Shown: positions 41,909-50,026 of the stretch, one piece after another
Layout of the letters: each line of letters starts with the position of its first letter
Numbering within the stretch: the stretch's first letter is position 1
Assembly: GCF_002197685.1 (NCBI RefSeq)
Contig: NZ_NBBI01000001.1
Span: 434,001 to 498,000 of the forward strand
Reading direction: 5' to 3'
Length of the DNA: 64,000 nt
Source: Sphingomonas dokdonensis
GTDB taxonomy: Bacteria; Pseudomonadota; Alphaproteobacteria; Sphingomonadales; Sphingomonadaceae
Notes under the pieces: model-generated
The model's input: the letters and a program-made list of their open reading frames with translations, nothing else
Database searches by the model: none
What the model was told of the DNA's origin: nothing
Position numbers and translations under genes: made by a program

Positions 41909-41951
41909 CCCGCAACCGGCTACGGGTCATCTGGCCATGGTGCAGTCCTTC

Positions 41952-42857
41952 TCAGGACACTGTCGGGCGGGTGCCGGCCGTTTGTTGCAGATGGCTGGCC
42001 AGCGTTCCGACCAGCGAAGTCGGAAGTGTACCGATTGGCAGGCACAGCAGCATCCGCCTGGTCGCCCAGCTATCGGACAGCGGCACGACATCGAGCTTCA
42101 TGGAGGCGGCAAAGCCGCGCGCTGCGATCAGTGGTAGGATGCCGTAGCCGAACCCGGCTTCCACCATCCGGCATACGCCGTCGAAGCTGCGCACCTGCAT
42201 CCGCAGCCGGAGCGATACCTCTGCGCGTGCGGCCTGTTCGACCAGCGTCCGAGTTAGCGCGGTGGAGTTGAGCAAGCCGATGAAGTCCTGGTTCTGAACC
42301 TCGGCAAAGGCGATGCTGGTGCGGCCCGCCAGACTGCCGCGCGGTGCCAGCAGCGCGAGGTGATCGGTGCGATAGGGCAGCGTCTCGAGCTGCGGCGCAG
42401 GCGTGCCTCCGATGATGATGCCCAGGTCGGCGCGGCCGTCGCTTACCGCACTGACGATCTCGGAACTCATGTTTTCTTCCAGATCGAGCCGCACGTCCGG
42501 CCGTTCCGCGGCAAAGGCGGCGAGATCGGCGGGCAGGAACTGGATAATGGCGGACGGATTGGTCTGGATCCTGATGGTGCCGCGCATGCCACCGGCGAAA
42601 TCCGCCAATTCGCCCTCGATCGACCGTACCTGTTCCAGCAAAATCCGGGCGCGGTCGAGCAGCACCGCGCCGGCGGGTGTCAGTGCCAAGCCCTGACGGC
42701 TTCGCCGAAACAGGCGAACATTCAGCCGCTCCTCCATCAGCGCGATGCGGCGCGATGCCGCTGCCAAAGCAAGGTTTGACTGTTCGGCCGCCTCGCTGAG
42801 CGTGCCGCTTTCGGCCGCCCGAACAAAGAGCCGCAGCGTGACGAGATCTCTGATCAC
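41952..42857 (-). CDS. LysR-family transcriptional regulator (first)
   Basis: A 301-residue LysR-type regulator. N-terminal winged helix (about 1-60: LRLFVRAAESGTLSEAAEQ, RIALMEERLNVRLFRRSRQG), a linker helix and an effector-binding domain. Start GTG 42857. It is divergent from the outer-membrane transporter and GMC oxidoreductase genes, with 144 bases between them that carry two TTTCGC inverted repeats. By the usual logic it controls that operon in response to its substrate. Confidence 0.9.
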   Translation of the reverse strand: MIRDLVTLRLFVRAAESGTLSEAAEQSNLALAAASRRIALMEERLNVRLFRRSRQGLALTPAGAVLLDRARILLEQVRSIEGELADFAGGMRGTIRIQTNPSAIIQFLPADLAAFAAERPDVRLDLEENMSSEIVSAVSDGRADLGIIIGGTPAPQLETLPYRTDHLALLAPRGSLAGRTSIAFAEVQNQDFIGLLNSTALTRTLVEQAARAEVSLRLRMQVRSFDGVCRMVEAGFGYGILPLIAARGFAASMKLDVVPLSDSWATRRMLLCLPIGTLPTSLVGTLASHLQQTAGTRPTVS

Positions 42858-42877
42858 CGACTTGAAAGATACCTTTA

Positions 42878-42894
42878 TTTCGCAAAAGGCGAAA
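42878..42894. promoter_or_regulatory. Inverted repeat TTTCGC-N5-GCGAAA (site A)
   Basis: Perfect 6-base arms, 21 bases before the GTG of the LysR gene, in the divergent region. It is a plausible LysR autoregulation site (T and A at the ends of the dyad). Confidence 0.45.
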
Positions 42895-42957
42895 CCACGA
42901 TTGCTGATTTGGCGATATACCGGACCTTCTAAGCAATCAATACGCCCATCGTTACGG

Positions 42958-42977
42958 CTTTTCGCAAAGCGAGAAAG
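42958..42977. promoter_or_regulatory. Inverted repeat CTTTTCGC-AAA-GCGAGAAAG (site B)
   Basis: A second copy of the TTTCGCAAA/GCGA dyad with one extra base in the right arm. It ends 24 bases before the ATG of the outer-membrane transporter gene. The centres of sites A and B are about 81 bases apart. Confidence 0.45.
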
Positions 42978-43001
42978 CTAAGAAGCGGTGGGAGGGGATT
43001 G

Positions 43002-43895
43002 ATGACGCTTCGTATTTCGATGACGCGGCTGGTTGCCGCGGCGACAATCGGCTTTGGACCGGTGGTATTGGCAATGCCTGCGACCGCGCAGGCGATCGAC
43101 GCGGGAGACTATGTGCCGGCGCCGGACGGCACGCAGCTTGGCCTCGTCTATCTGCAATATGCCAATGCCGGTGCGCTGTATCGGGACGGCAAGAAGGTCG
43201 ATGACGACGCGGAACTGGAGAGCGCGATCTCCATCCTGCGCTATGTCGGCTTCACCAAGATCGGCGGCATGACCTTCGACTATCAGGTGCTTCAGCCATT
43301 CGGCCATCTGGCCGGCGGCGGATCGACCAAGAGCCTGGGCAAGACCACCGGCTTCGGCGACACGATCTTGGTCGGTACCTTGTGGCTGCACGAGGACGCC
43401 GAGCACCAGTCGTACTTCGGTGTGACGCCCTATCTCTTCCTCCCGACCGGCGACTATCGCGCATCGCGCGCGCTGAACCTCGGCGAGAACCGCTGGAAGG
43501 GATCGCTTCAGGCGGTGTACTCGAAGGGTTTCGGCAAGCACTTCATCGCGGAGCTTTCGGGCGACGTGATGATCTACGGCAACAACGACGATGCCGGTGC
43601 GGCCTCCGACGATCTGACGCAAAAGGCGACGGTTCGCATCCAGGGCTTTGCACGCTTCCCGCTCGACGCGCGCAACGAGCTGAACGCCCGCATCATGCAT
43701 GTCACCGGCGGCGAGACGAAGATCAACGGAATCGAACAGAACAACGTCACGCGGACCACGTCGCTGCTCGGCACGTGGCGGCACAATTTCACGCCCAAGT
43801 GGCAGATCATGACGCAGGTCGGCGCCGACGTCGCAGTGCGCAACGGCTTCAAGGAAGGCGTGCGCGGGCAAATCCGCCTGCTGCGCGTGTTCTGA
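43002..43895 (+). CDS. Outer-membrane transporter, MetA-pathway-of-phenol-degradation family
   Basis: A 297-residue protein with a signal peptide (to about residue 29, PATAQA) and repeated amphipathic strands. GDYVPAPDGTQLGLVYLQYANA at the beginning of the mature part (read across 33-54), GVTPYLFLPTGDY and the family's alternating pattern place it in the family of channel-like proteins linked to catabolism of aromatic or hydrophobic compounds. ATG 43002 follows GGGAGGGG; a TTG codon just before it is in frame but unnecessary. It is followed after 22 bases by the GMC oxidoreductase gene. Confidence 0.82.
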   Translation: MTLRISMTRLVAAATIGFGPVVLAMPATAQAIDAGDYVPAPDGTQLGLVYLQYANAGALYRDGKKVDDDAELESAISILRYVGFTKIGGMTFDYQVLQPFGHLAGGGSTKSLGKTTGFGDTILVGTLWLHEDAEHQSYFGVTPYLFLPTGDYRASRALNLGENRWKGSLQAVYSKGFGKHFIAELSGDVMIYGNNDDAGAASDDLTQKATVRIQGFARFPLDARNELNARIMHVTGGETKINGIEQNNVTRTTSLLGTWRHNFTPKWQIMTQVGADVAVRNGFKEGVRGQIRLLRVF

Positions 43896-43917
43896 CGATA
43901 GAATAGGGGAGAGGCAG

Positions 43918-45630
43918 ATGAGGAACATTCTCGACACCCGCCGCCTCGACGCGGCGATGCGCGACCATGCCGCCGGCGCGATCGACCGCCGCGGCTTCAT
44001 GAGCCGCGCGATGGCGGCCGGCGCAGCCTTTGCGCTGGCGGATGCATTGTGGATCGGCGGCGGCAAGGCGTGGGCGCAATCCACCCGGCAGGCCGCCGCT
44101 CCGCAGGCGGCAGACTATATCGTGATTGGCGCGGGCTCCGCCGGCGCCACGCTGGCCGGGCAATTGGCGCAGCGCACCGGCGCGTCGGTGCTGGTGCTGG
44201 AGGCTGGCTTGTCGGACCAGACTCCACTCGTCACCGACCCGTCGCAATGGCCCGCTGCGCTCGCGTCGCCGTTTACCAAGACCTACGAAACCACGCCGCA
44301 GACCCATGCGCAAAACCGTGTGGTGCCCTATCCGCGCGGCGAGGGGCTGGGCGGCTGTTCCAGCATCAATTGCATGATCTACTGCCGAGGATCGACGCAG
44401 GACTATGACGACTGGGCCTATAACGGGGCGACCGGCTGGGACTGGAACGCTGTCCTGCCGGATTACAAGGAGCTGGAGGACTGGCAGGGCGGGGCAAGCG
44501 CGCTGCGCGGCGCCGGCGGCCCGCTCCATGTCACGCGGCCTGACCCCGCAAAGGGTCACGAAGGCGCGGTCGCCTTCATGGAAGGCGCGAAGTCGCTCGG
44601 CTACAAGGAGACGGAGGATTTCAACGGCGGCACGCTGGAGGGGCCGGCCTGGGTGAACTTCACCGTCCATGCCGGGAAGCGGCAGAACAGCGCGGTGGCG
44701 TTTCTGCGCCCGGCGATGGCAGCAGGGGCCAAGCTGACGGTGCTGACCGAAGCGCCGGTGCTGAAGCTGGTGATCGAAAAAGGGCGCTGCGTCGGCGTCC
44801 AGTATCTTCACGCGGGCAAGCCGGTGACGGTGCGGGCGAACAAGGAAGTGATCCTGTCCGCCGGCGCGATCATCACGCCCAAGCTGCTGACTCTGTCCGG
44901 CATCGGCGATCCGGCACATTTGCGGAAGCTGGGCATCGAACCAGTCGCGGCGCTGACCGGCGTCGGGCGTAACCTTCAGGACCATGTGCTGGGCGCCGGC
45001 GTCAACTTCGAGGCGAAGCGGCCGGTACCGCCGACCAACTACAATCACTCGGAAGTGTATTTCTGGTCCAAGTCCGCGCCATCGCAGCCGGTGCCGGACA
45101 TCAACGCGCTTTATGTCAGCGTACCCTTCGCAACCAAGGAGCTGAATCTCCAGCAGCAGCATGGCTATGCGATCCTGTGCGGCGTGATGCGGCCGAAATC
45201 GCGCGGCGCGGTAACGGTGATGTCCGCGGACCCGCGTGTCGATCCGCTGATCGATCCCAACTACCTGGCGGTCGAGCAGGACATGGTGGCGCTGAAGGCC
45301 GCAACCGATCTTGCGCGCGCGATCGGCAACAGCGACGCGTACAAGGACATCCGCAAGGCCGAACTGCTGCCGGGTGCGGCAGCGGACAGCCCGGCGAGCT
45401 ACCGCGGGTTTCTGCAGAAATCCGTGTCGACGTACTTCCATCCGGTCGGCACGGCGAAGATGGGCACCGACGAAGGATCGGTGGTCGATCCGCAGTTGCG
45501 CGTACACGGAATCGAGGGGCTGCGCGTGGCGGACGCATCGGTGATGCCGACGATCACCACCGGCAACACCAACGCGCCATCGATCCTGATCGGCTATCGC
45601 GGCGCCAAGCTGATCGCCGGCGCGGCATGA
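43918..45630 (+). CDS. GMC-family FAD-dependent alcohol oxidoreductase, Tat-exported
   Basis: A 570-residue flavoenzyme of the GMC family (choline dehydrogenase, PEG dehydrogenase, alkanol dehydrogenases). A Tat-type signal (DRRGFMSRAMAAGAAFAL) ends near KAWAQ, so it works in the periplasm. The FAD site VIGAGSAGATLAGQL (about 67-81), GEGLGGCSSINCMIYCRGS, and the catalytic region YFHPVGTAKMG plus GNTNAPSILIGYRGA complete the family set. It would oxidise an alcohol to an aldehyde with electrons passed to the respiratory chain. The adjacent transporter and aldehyde dehydrogenases fit that role. Confidence 0.9.
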   Translation: MRNILDTRRLDAAMRDHAAGAIDRRGFMSRAMAAGAAFALADALWIGGGKAWAQSTRQAAAPQAADYIVIGAGSAGATLAGQLAQRTGASVLVLEAGLSDQTPLVTDPSQWPAALASPFTKTYETTPQTHAQNRVVPYPRGEGLGGCSSINCMIYCRGSTQDYDDWAYNGATGWDWNAVLPDYKELEDWQGGASALRGAGGPLHVTRPDPAKGHEGAVAFMEGAKSLGYKETEDFNGGTLEGPAWVNFTVHAGKRQNSAVAFLRPAMAAGAKLTVLTEAPVLKLVIEKGRCVGVQYLHAGKPVTVRANKEVILSAGAIITPKLLTLSGIGDPAHLRKLGIEPVAALTGVGRNLQDHVLGAGVNFEAKRPVPPTNYNHSEVYFWSKSAPSQPVPDINALYVSVPFATKELNLQQQHGYAILCGVMRPKSRGAVTVMSADPRVDPLIDPNYLAVEQDMVALKAATDLARAIGNSDAYKDIRKAELLPGAAADSPASYRGFLQKSVSTYFHPVGTAKMGTDEGSVVDPQLRVHGIEGLRVADASVMPTITTGNTNAPSILIGYRGAKLIAGAA

Positions 45631-45634
45631 TCGG

Positions 45635-46522
45635 CTAATCGTCGGCGGTGACGCAGCTCATGAAGTTGCGCACCGCCGGCGGCAACGGTCCATCGCGACG
45701 ATGCGCGACGACGAGCTGCGCCTTGGGGCCGTCGCCCGAGATGCGCGCATAGGTCACGCCCTGCGCATGAAGCTGACGCATCGATTCCGGCACCAGCGCG
45801 ACGCCGACGCCCGCGGCGACCAGGTTGACGGTGGACGCCATCTGCGGCGCCTCCTGCGCGATGCGTGGCGAGAAGCCGGCGTTGCGGCAGGCGGCGATGA
45901 TGCTGTCGTACAGCAGCCGGCCGTTGGCCCGCGGATAGAGGATGAACGGATCGCCGGCGAGATCGACCAGCGCGACGCTGGTGCGGCCCGCAAGCCGGTG
46001 GCGCGCCGGCAGGGCAACCCACAGGTCTTCGTCGGGCAAGCGCCGCGTCACCAATCCGTCAGTTTCGCCAAGCGCGGGACGCAGGAACGCAACGTCCAGC
46101 CCCCCGTCCGCCATCGCCTCCAGCAGCCGCACGGTGGTCTGCTCCACCAGGCGGATCGTCAGGTCGGGATGGCGCTCGCGAAAGCGCCCGATGATACGCG
46201 GCACGAGCGGGTTGAACGAGGCCGAGCTGGTGAAGCCGATCGTCAATGCGCCGATCTCGCCGCGCGCGGCACGCTTCGCCGCCTGCGCCGCCTGCTCTGC
46301 CGCGGTCACCGCCGCCTGCGCCAGTGGCATGAACGCCTTGCCGGCATCCGTCAGCTCCACCCCGCGCGTCAGGCGGTGGAACAATTGCACGCCAAGTTCC
46401 TGTTCCAGCTGCTTGATCTGCTGGCTGAGCGGGGGCTGGCCGATCCCTAGCCGGGCAGCGGCGCGGGTGAAGTGCCGCTCCTCCGCGATCGCCAGCGCGT
46501 ATCGAAGGTGTCGAAGTTCCAT
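45635..46522 (-). CDS. LysR-family transcriptional regulator (second)
   Basis: A 295-residue LysR-type regulator of the BenM/CatR-like group: MELRHLRYALAIAEERHFTRAA at the start (read across 1-22), LGIGQPPLSQQIKQLEQELG and LFHRLTRGVELTDAGKAF in the winged helix, and an effector domain with TIGFTSSASFNPLVPRII. It is convergent with the GMC gene (4 bases) and divergent from the aldehyde dehydrogenase operon. It is therefore the likely activator of that operon. Confidence 0.9.
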   Translation of the reverse strand: MELRHLRYALAIAEERHFTRAAARLGIGQPPLSQQIKQLEQELGVQLFHRLTRGVELTDAGKAFMPLAQAAVTAAEQAAQAAKRAARGEIGALTIGFTSSASFNPLVPRIIGRFRERHPDLTIRLVEQTTVRLLEAMADGGLDVAFLRPALGETDGLVTRRLPDEDLWVALPARHRLAGRTSVALVDLAGDPFILYPRANGRLLYDSIIAACRNAGFSPRIAQEAPQMASTVNLVAAGVGVALVPESMRQLHAQGVTYARISGDGPKAQLVVAHRRDGPLPPAVRNFMSCVTADD

Positions 46523-46529
46523 ATCTCAA

Positions 46530-46561
46530 TCTAATCGAAAACGCACGAAGCCGCTATTAGA
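46530..46561. promoter_or_regulatory. Inverted repeat TCTAAT-N20-ATTAGA in the LysR/aldehyde dehydrogenase divergent region
   Basis: Perfect 6-base arms at 46530-46535 and 46556-46561, eight bases upstream of the LysR start and 76 bases upstream of the dehydrogenase ATG. Spacing and AT-rich arms suit a LysR tetramer site; unproven. Confidence 0.35.
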
Positions 46562-46636
46562 CGTTATGGTATGCTCCGCCTATCTCCGTAACCAAGATGA
46601 TGCCGGACGTGCACCGCGTCAGAGTCGGAGAGTGAC

Positions 46637-48085
46637 ATGAAGGTCGATTTCAGCCGCAACTTCATCGGCGGCGCCTGGGTGGATCCGCAGACCGATGCGA
46701 CGTTGCCGGCGATCGATCCGGCGACGGGCAAGGCGTTTGGCGCGATCCCCGACAGTAGCGATGCCGATGTCGATCTTGCGGTACGTGCCGCCCGGCGCGC
46801 GTTCGACGACGGCGCGTGGGGCCGGACCACCGCGACGGAACGCGGACGCATGCTGACGCGGCTCGGCGACCTGATCCTAGCGAATGCCGCCGAGCTATCG
46901 GCGATCGAAGCCAAGGACACTGGCAAGCCCAAGAGCGTGGCGGATGCCGACATCGTCGCGCTCGCACGCTATTTCGAATTCTACGGCGGCGCGGCGGACA
47001 AGCTGCATGGCGAGACCATTCCGTATCTGTCCGGCTATCACGTCGGCGTGATCCACGAACCGCACGGCGTGACGGGCCACATCCTGCCGTGGAACTACCC
47101 GGCGCAGATGTTCGGCCGCACGCTCGCGCCCTCGCTTGCGGTCGGCAACGCCACGGTGCTGAAGCCCGCCGAGGACGCATCGGCCAGTGCGCTGCGCCTC
47201 GCCGAACTGGCCGCTGAGGCCGGCTTTCCGGAAGGCGCGCTCAATATCGTCACCGGGCGTGGCGCGACCGCCGGCGCGGCGCTGGCCGCGCATCACGGCG
47301 TCGACTTCATGTCCTTCACCGGCTCGCCGCAAGTCGGGCAGATCATCCAGAAGCTGTGCGCGGACCATTACATCACCTGCACGCTGGAGCTTGGCGGCAA
47401 GTCTCCGCAGATCGTGTTTGCCGATGCGGATTTCGACGCAGCAATCCCGGTGATCGTGAAGGCGATCGTCCAGAACAGCGGCCAGACCTGCTCCGCGGGC
47501 AGCCGCCTGCTGGTCGAGCGTTCCGCGCATGACGCGTTTGTCGCGCGGCTCGCCGAGGCGTTCGCCAAGGTGCGCGTCGGCGCGCCCGACATGGATCTCG
47601 ACTGTGGTCCGATCATCACCGCCAAGCAGCAGGGGCGCGTGCAGAGCTTCCTTGATCAGGCGCGGGCGGACGGCATTGCGGTGCTGGCGGAAGGCACGCT
47701 GGCCGACGGCATCGCCGCCGATGGCTTTTACGTGAAGCCGACGTTGCTCGGCCCGGTACCCCGCGACAATGTCATCGCGCGCGAGGAAGTGTTCGGCCCG
47801 GTGCTGACCGTGCTGCCGTTCGACGACGAAGCCGATGCCGTGCGCCTTGCCAACGATACCGATTACGGCCTCGTTGCGGCGGTCTGGACGCGCGACGGCG
47901 GGCGACAGATGCGCATGGTGAAGAAGGTTCGTGCCGGCCAGGTGTTCGTCAATTGCTATGGCGCTGGGGCGGGCATCGAGCTGCCGTTCGGCGGCGCCGG
48001 CAAGAGTGGGCATGGGCGCGAAAAGGGCTTCGCCGCCCTTCACGATTTCAGCAAGACCAAGACGATGGTGCTCAACCACGGCTGA
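46637..48085 (+). CDS. NAD(P)-dependent aldehyde dehydrogenase (first)
   Basis: A 482-residue aldehyde dehydrogenase. Motifs: ILPWNYPAQMFGRTLAPSL, FTGSPQVGQ (cofactor loop), LELGGKSPQIVF with the general base Glu, catalytic Cys in NSGQTCSAGSRLL, and EVFGPVLTVLPFDDE. ATG 46637 follows GGAGAG. It would oxidise the aldehyde made by the alcohol dehydrogenases encoded in this region. First gene of a five-gene operon. Confidence 0.93.
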   Translation: MKVDFSRNFIGGAWVDPQTDATLPAIDPATGKAFGAIPDSSDADVDLAVRAARRAFDDGAWGRTTATERGRMLTRLGDLILANAAELSAIEAKDTGKPKSVADADIVALARYFEFYGGAADKLHGETIPYLSGYHVGVIHEPHGVTGHILPWNYPAQMFGRTLAPSLAVGNATVLKPAEDASASALRLAELAAEAGFPEGALNIVTGRGATAGAALAAHHGVDFMSFTGSPQVGQIIQKLCADHYITCTLELGGKSPQIVFADADFDAAIPVIVKAIVQNSGQTCSAGSRLLVERSAHDAFVARLAEAFAKVRVGAPDMDLDCGPIITAKQQGRVQSFLDQARADGIAVLAEGTLADGIAADGFYVKPTLLGPVPRDNVIAREEVFGPVLTVLPFDDEADAVRLANDTDYGLVAAVWTRDGGRQMRMVKKVRAGQVFVNCYGAGAGIELPFGGAGKSGHGREKGFAALHDFSKTKTMVLNHG

Positions 48086-48119
48086 GCGGCGGCACGTCAA
48101 GTTTCCCCAGGAGAGTGAA

Positions 48120-48866
48120 ATGGATTTGAACGGCAAGACCGCGCTGATCACGGGTGCGGCGAGCGGCTTCGGCGAGGCGATGGCGCACCGCTTCGCCGAC
48201 CGGGGCGCGCGGGTCGCGATCGTCGATCTGAACCTCGACAAGGCGCAGGGCGTCGCCGACGCGATCGGGGCCGACAAGGCGATCGCACTGCGTGCGGATG
48301 TCAGCAAGCGCGCCGATATCGAAGCCGTCGTAGCCGCCACGACCGAACGGTTCGGCGTACCCGACATCGTCATCAACAACGCCGGTTACACGCACAAGAA
48401 CCAGCCCGCGCTCGAAGTGGACGAGGAAACGTTCGATCGCGTCCTCGCCGTCAACATCAAGGGCATCTACCTGATGGTGCAGGCCGTGGTGCCCGCGATG
48501 CGCGACAATGGCGGGGGCGTGATCCTGAACGTCGGGTCGGTATCCGGCATCCGTCCGCGCCCGGGGCTCAGCTGGTATGCGGGATCGAAGGGCGCCACCA
48601 ACGTCCTGTCCAAGGCGCTGGCGGTCGAGTTCGCGCCGATGAACATCCGCGTCAACGCCATCGCACCGGTGATGGGCGTGACCGGCATGCTCGCCGACTT
48701 CATGGGCATGGAGGACACGCCGGAGAACCGCGGCAAGTTCCTCGCCTCCATCCCGCTCGGCCGCCTGTGCGAGCCCGCCGACGTGGCGGAGGCCGCCCTG
48801 TACCTCGCCAGCGCCGACTACATCACGGGCGTCGAACTGCCGGTCGACGGCGGCCGCTCGGTCTGA
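48120..48866 (+). CDS. SDR-family oxidoreductase
   Basis: A 248-residue classical short-chain dehydrogenase: TGAASGFGEAM cofactor motif, NNAGYTHKNQ, catalytic Ser in VGSVSGIRPRPG, YAGSK (Tyr and Lys), and the C-terminal GVELPVDGGRSV. The start is ATG 48120 with CAGGAGAG upstream; the longer open frame is a shadow of the dehydrogenase before it. Substrate unknown; it may interconvert an alcohol and a ketone or an acyl-chain intermediate in the same pathway. Confidence 0.92.
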   Translation: MDLNGKTALITGAASGFGEAMAHRFADRGARVAIVDLNLDKAQGVADAIGADKAIALRADVSKRADIEAVVAATTERFGVPDIVINNAGYTHKNQPALEVDEETFDRVLAVNIKGIYLMVQAVVPAMRDNGGGVILNVGSVSGIRPRPGLSWYAGSKGATNVLSKALAVEFAPMNIRVNAIAPVMGVTGMLADFMGMEDTPENRGKFLASIPLGRLCEPADVAEAALYLASADYITGVELPVDGGRSV

Positions 48867-48881
48867 ACGGAAGGACGACAC

Positions 48882-49985
48882 ATGAAGGAAGGCAAAGCAG
48901 CGGTCATCCGCGAAAAGGCCTCGCCGCTCGCGGTGGAAACCGTGACGTTCGGGGCGCCGCAGGCAGACGAAGTGCTGGTCCGCATCGTCGGTACCGGCGT
49001 GTGCCACACCGACATGGTGGTGCGCGACCAGGGCTATCCCGTGCCGTTGCCGCTGGTCGCCGGCCATGAAGGCGCGGGCGTGGTGGAAGCGGTGGGTGAG
49101 AACGTGCGCACGCTCGCGGTCGGCGACCATGTCGTGCTTGCCTTCGGCCATTGCGGGGCGTGCGGGAACTGCAAGGCGGGCAAGCCGGGCTATTGCGTCG
49201 AATTCTACGATCGCAATTTCAAGGGCGCGCGGATGGATGGCAGCCAGGCGATCTGTGACCATCACGGCCACGATCTGGGCAGCGCCTTTTTCGCACAGTC
49301 GAGCTTCGGCACCTACGCCATCGCGACCGAGCGTAACGCGGTGAAGATCCGCAAGGACGTGCCGCTGGAGATGATGGGGCCGCTCGGCTGCGGCATTTCT
49401 ACCGGAGCGGGCGCGGTGCTCAACGTGCTGAAGCCGCATGCCGGCGCGTCGATCGCGATCTTCGGCGCGGGCTCCGTCGGGCTTTCCGCGGTGATGGCGG
49501 CGGCCGCGATTGGCTGCACCACGATTATCGTCGTCGACCTGCACGATACCCGCCTCGAGCTCGCGCGGGAGCTTGGCGCGACGCACGTCGTCAACGGCGG
49601 CAGCGCCGATGCGGTGGAGGAGATCCGAAAGGCGACCGACGGGCGCGGCGCGGATTTCACGCTGGAATGCACCGGCGTCGCCAAGGTGCTGGTGCAGGCG
49701 GTGGAGGCACTGTGCATTCCGGGCATGTGCGGCCTGATCGGCGCGGCCGACATGGGCGTCACTGCCAGCCTCGACATGAACACCCTGCTGTTCGGCCGCA
49801 CCGTGCGCGGCATCATCGAAGGCGACAGCGTGCCGCAGCTATTCATCCCGCAATTGATCGAATTGTGGCGCGCGGGTCGCTTCCCCTTTGATCGGCTGGT
49901 CCGCTTCTACCCGCTGGAAGAGATCAACCAGGCGATCGAGGATTCCGAGACCGGCCGGGTGCTGAAGCCGATCGTGCGGCCCTGA
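48882..49985 (+). CDS. Zinc-dependent alcohol dehydrogenase, aryl/allyl alcohol type
   Basis: A 367-residue medium-chain dehydrogenase. Catalytic zinc ligands are seen in GVCHTDM, GHEGAG and the Cys of LGCGISTGAG; structural zinc in CGACGNCKAGKPGYC; Rossmann motif GAGSVGLSAVMAA. The sequence resembles the XylB/geraniol dehydrogenase group that acts on benzylic and allylic alcohols. It lies between the SDR and the second aldehyde dehydrogenase, and gives a cytoplasmic alternative to the periplasmic GMC enzyme. Confidence 0.92.
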   Translation: MKEGKAAVIREKASPLAVETVTFGAPQADEVLVRIVGTGVCHTDMVVRDQGYPVPLPLVAGHEGAGVVEAVGENVRTLAVGDHVVLAFGHCGACGNCKAGKPGYCVEFYDRNFKGARMDGSQAICDHHGHDLGSAFFAQSSFGTYAIATERNAVKIRKDVPLEMMGPLGCGISTGAGAVLNVLKPHAGASIAIFGAGSVGLSAVMAAAAIGCTTIIVVDLHDTRLELARELGATHVVNGGSADAVEEIRKATDGRGADFTLECTGVAKVLVQAVEALCIPGMCGLIGAADMGVTASLDMNTLLFGRTVRGIIEGDSVPQLFIPQLIELWRAGRFPFDRLVRFYPLEEINQAIEDSETGRVLKPIVRP

Positions 49986-50026
49986 CACCCTGATCGCTCA
50001 ACCATCATCACTTTAGGAGAACAGAC

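Noticed and set aside
43849..45507. Minus-strand open frame of 552 codons opposite the GMC gene
   Set aside because: Shadow of a clear GMC oxidoreductase; translation is Arg/His-rich with no recognisable fold.
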